A stretch of DNA of 64,000 nt from Treponema ruminis (GTDB taxonomy: Bacteria; Spirochaetota; Spirochaetia; Treponematales; Treponemataceae), in the NCBI GenBank assembly GCA_017161305.1, contig CP031518.1, forward strand, positions 2,666,001-2,730,000, in the 5' to 3' direction. The position numbers and the translations under genes were made by a program. This document shows, one piece after another, positions 63,401 through 64,000 of the stretch (the stretch's first letter is position 1; every line of letters begins with the position of its first letter). A model generated the notes under the pieces. The model was given only the letters and a program-made list of their open reading frames with translations. It had not been told where the DNA came from and made no database searches.

Positions 63401-63583
63401 TCATTCTGTGCCTTTCGGATCTTTTTGAAGCCACTCTGGATGAGAGTCGTGCCGTAGTCTGGCTCGAACAGCCTGCTCTGGTGTGATTTCTGGAGCTTCT
63501 TCATCCACGATGGGAATGATCGAGGCGATTTCCTCTAGTCGCTTTTCGTCAATAAAAGCAGAAGGTTTGTTTTCTCTTTTCAT
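63401..63583 (-). CDS. small acidic protein in the toxin-antitoxin cluster (60 aa)
   Basis: Not recognised. Overlaps the antitoxin gene by 4 bases (ATGA) and is in the same direction, so it is probably translated with it. Acidic middle (IIPIVDEEAPEITPEQAV). Short but supported by coupling and by composition. It could be a third partner of the toxin-antitoxin locus. Confidence 0.45.
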   Translation of the reverse strand: MKRENKPSAFIDEKRLEEIASIIPIVDEEAPEITPEQAVRARLRHDSHPEWLQKDPKGTE

Positions 63584-63879
63584 GTCATGTTTCCTACGTA
63601 GAGCCTCTTTCCAAGAGCTGAAAGCACCTTTGTCACTGTTGATATCGAAGGAGAGTATGTGCCGTTCTCAATTCGTGCGATGGATGACTGGGGAAGGCCA
63701 CAGAGTTTTCCTAGATCCTTCTGTGTGAGTCCTTTTTCTTTTCTCGCTATGATCATTTCCTCCATCAGCTGGACTTCAATATCAATCTCTGACTTTTCCT
63801 CTTTTGTGAAAATCCTATCAAAGACCTCATTGATGTCATCACCAACAGAGCTACCATATTTCCTAATTTCATCATTCAT
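63580..63879 (-). CDS. higA: HigA-type XRE antitoxin
   Basis: 99 residues. The C-terminal helix-turn-helix reads EKGLTQKDLGKLCGLPQSSI and NGTYSPSISTVTKVLSALG, the usual XRE/HigA motif; the N-terminal half is a helical region. It neutralises the upstream toxin and represses their shared promoter. The start overlaps the toxin stop (ATGA), giving the toxin-first order typical of HigBA. Confidence 0.8.
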   Translation of the reverse strand: MNDEIRKYGSSVGDDINEVFDRIFTKEEKSEIDIEVQLMEEMIIARKEKGLTQKDLGKLCGLPQSSIARIENGTYSPSISTVTKVLSALGKRLYVGNMT

Positions 63880-64000
63880 GATTCGTACCTCCTTCTGAAA
63901 TCTTCAAGCTCTCGTTCTGCCTTCTCGATTTCAGCAACTGGTGTTTTCTGTGTCTTCTTGAGGAAGACATGAAGCAATACGAACTTGCCTTCAACAAGAG
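63876..64000 (-). CDS. higB: HigB/RelE-type toxin, C-terminal part
   Basis: The minus strand is open from the window edge to a TGA at 63876. The visible 41 residues contain FVLLHVFLKKTQKTPVAEI followed by EKAERELEDF, the C-terminal signature of the phage-derived Gp49/HigB family of mRNA-cleaving toxins. The N-terminus lies beyond the window. Stop and antitoxin start share ATGA. Confidence 0.82.
   Translation of the reverse strand, partial: LVEGKFVLLHVFLKKTQKTPVAEIEKAERELEDFRRRYES

Larger units (their letters stand above)
30724..64000. mobile_element. conjugative element (plasmid or integrated plasmid), right end beyond window
   Basis: All components for self-transfer and plasmid replication are here: RepA, SSB, MOBP-type relaxase, VirD4 coupling protein, VirB2-VirB11 secretion genes, ArdC anti-restriction protein, tyrosine recombinase and HigBA. 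No VirB1 lytic transglycosylase is seen. The left boundary is the truncated gene and IS21 copy at 27.8-30.6 kb; the right boundary is not reached. Gene order and strand are nearly uniform over 31 kb. Confidence 0.8.

Noticed and set aside
1..64000. tRNA genes and riboswitches
   Set aside because: I looked for cloverleaf ends, CCA-like 3' parts and known aptamer cores in the intergenic gaps and saw none convincing; a covariance-model search would be decisive.

Overview
The window joins two unlike pieces of DNA at about 27.8-30.4 kb. The left part (1-27.8 kb) looks like chromosome of a Treponema-type spirochaete. Its evidence is A/T-rich coding sequence, a grpE-dnaK-dnaJ cluster, many lipoproteins with a short L-x-S-C lipobox, FGE-fold (sulfatase-modifying-factor) paralogues, an Rpn-type PD-(D/E)XK gene and a 5S rRNA. 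The genus is inference; no 16S is present. The right part (about 30.4-64 kb) is a conjugative element with different codon use. It carries a plasmid-type RepA, a full Trb/VirB type IV secretion system, a MOBP-type relaxase, SSB, ArdC, a tyrosine recombinase and a HigBA pair.

Left part in order: valS (minus, runs off the edge), a TrpR-family regulator behind an EAL c-di-GMP phosphodiesterase, argG, and a cluster of three FGE-fold proteins (two minus, one plus). That cluster continues with a putative outer-membrane barrel and a membrane-anchored winged-helix regulator; a 29-bp palindrome lies between the divergent FGE genes. Next come a uracil-DNA-glycosylase-like protein, a stand-alone RapZ C-terminal domain, adhE, an anti-sigma-type ATPase fused to a cyclic-nucleotide-binding domain, an M28 peptidase, dnaJ, dnaK, grpE, ilvN/ilvH, a MATE transporter, and a phosphatidylethanolamine cluster (VTT/DedA-like protein, pssA, psd). 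The piece ends with an Rpn-family gene flanked by structured repeats, and 5S rRNA (minus).

Junction: an IS21-family element (istA/istB, minus) with 22-23-bp periodic end repeats starts about 20 bp upstream of the 5S gene, where 23S rRNA would be expected. On its far side is a decapitated reading frame, not 23S. Either the chromosome has been rearranged through IS21, or the contig is chimeric at two repeats.

Right part: from about 61.8 kb down to 30.7 kb every gene is on the minus strand, mostly overlapping or a few bases apart. The order is tandem-HTH protein, RepA, small protein, ArdC-zincin-DUF4406 fusion, ArdC-like paralogue, three unknowns and SSB, then two small membrane proteins, VirB5, a VirB7-like lipoprotein, VirB2, VirB3, VirB4, VirB6, relaxase, VirD4, VirB11, VirB8, an adenine methylase, VirB9 and VirB10. 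A RadC-like JAMM protein, a 2251-residue Ig-like/leucine-rich lipoprotein, two small proteins (one ribbon-helix-helix-like) and a final small protein follow. The lone plus-strand gene is a tyrosine recombinase flanked by a perfect 16-bp inverted repeat. Together these form a self-transmissible plasmid or integrated plasmid. Its least familiar parts are the giant surface protein inside the transfer operon, the methylase inside the secretion genes, the fused anti-restriction protein and the recombinase bracketed by inverted sites.
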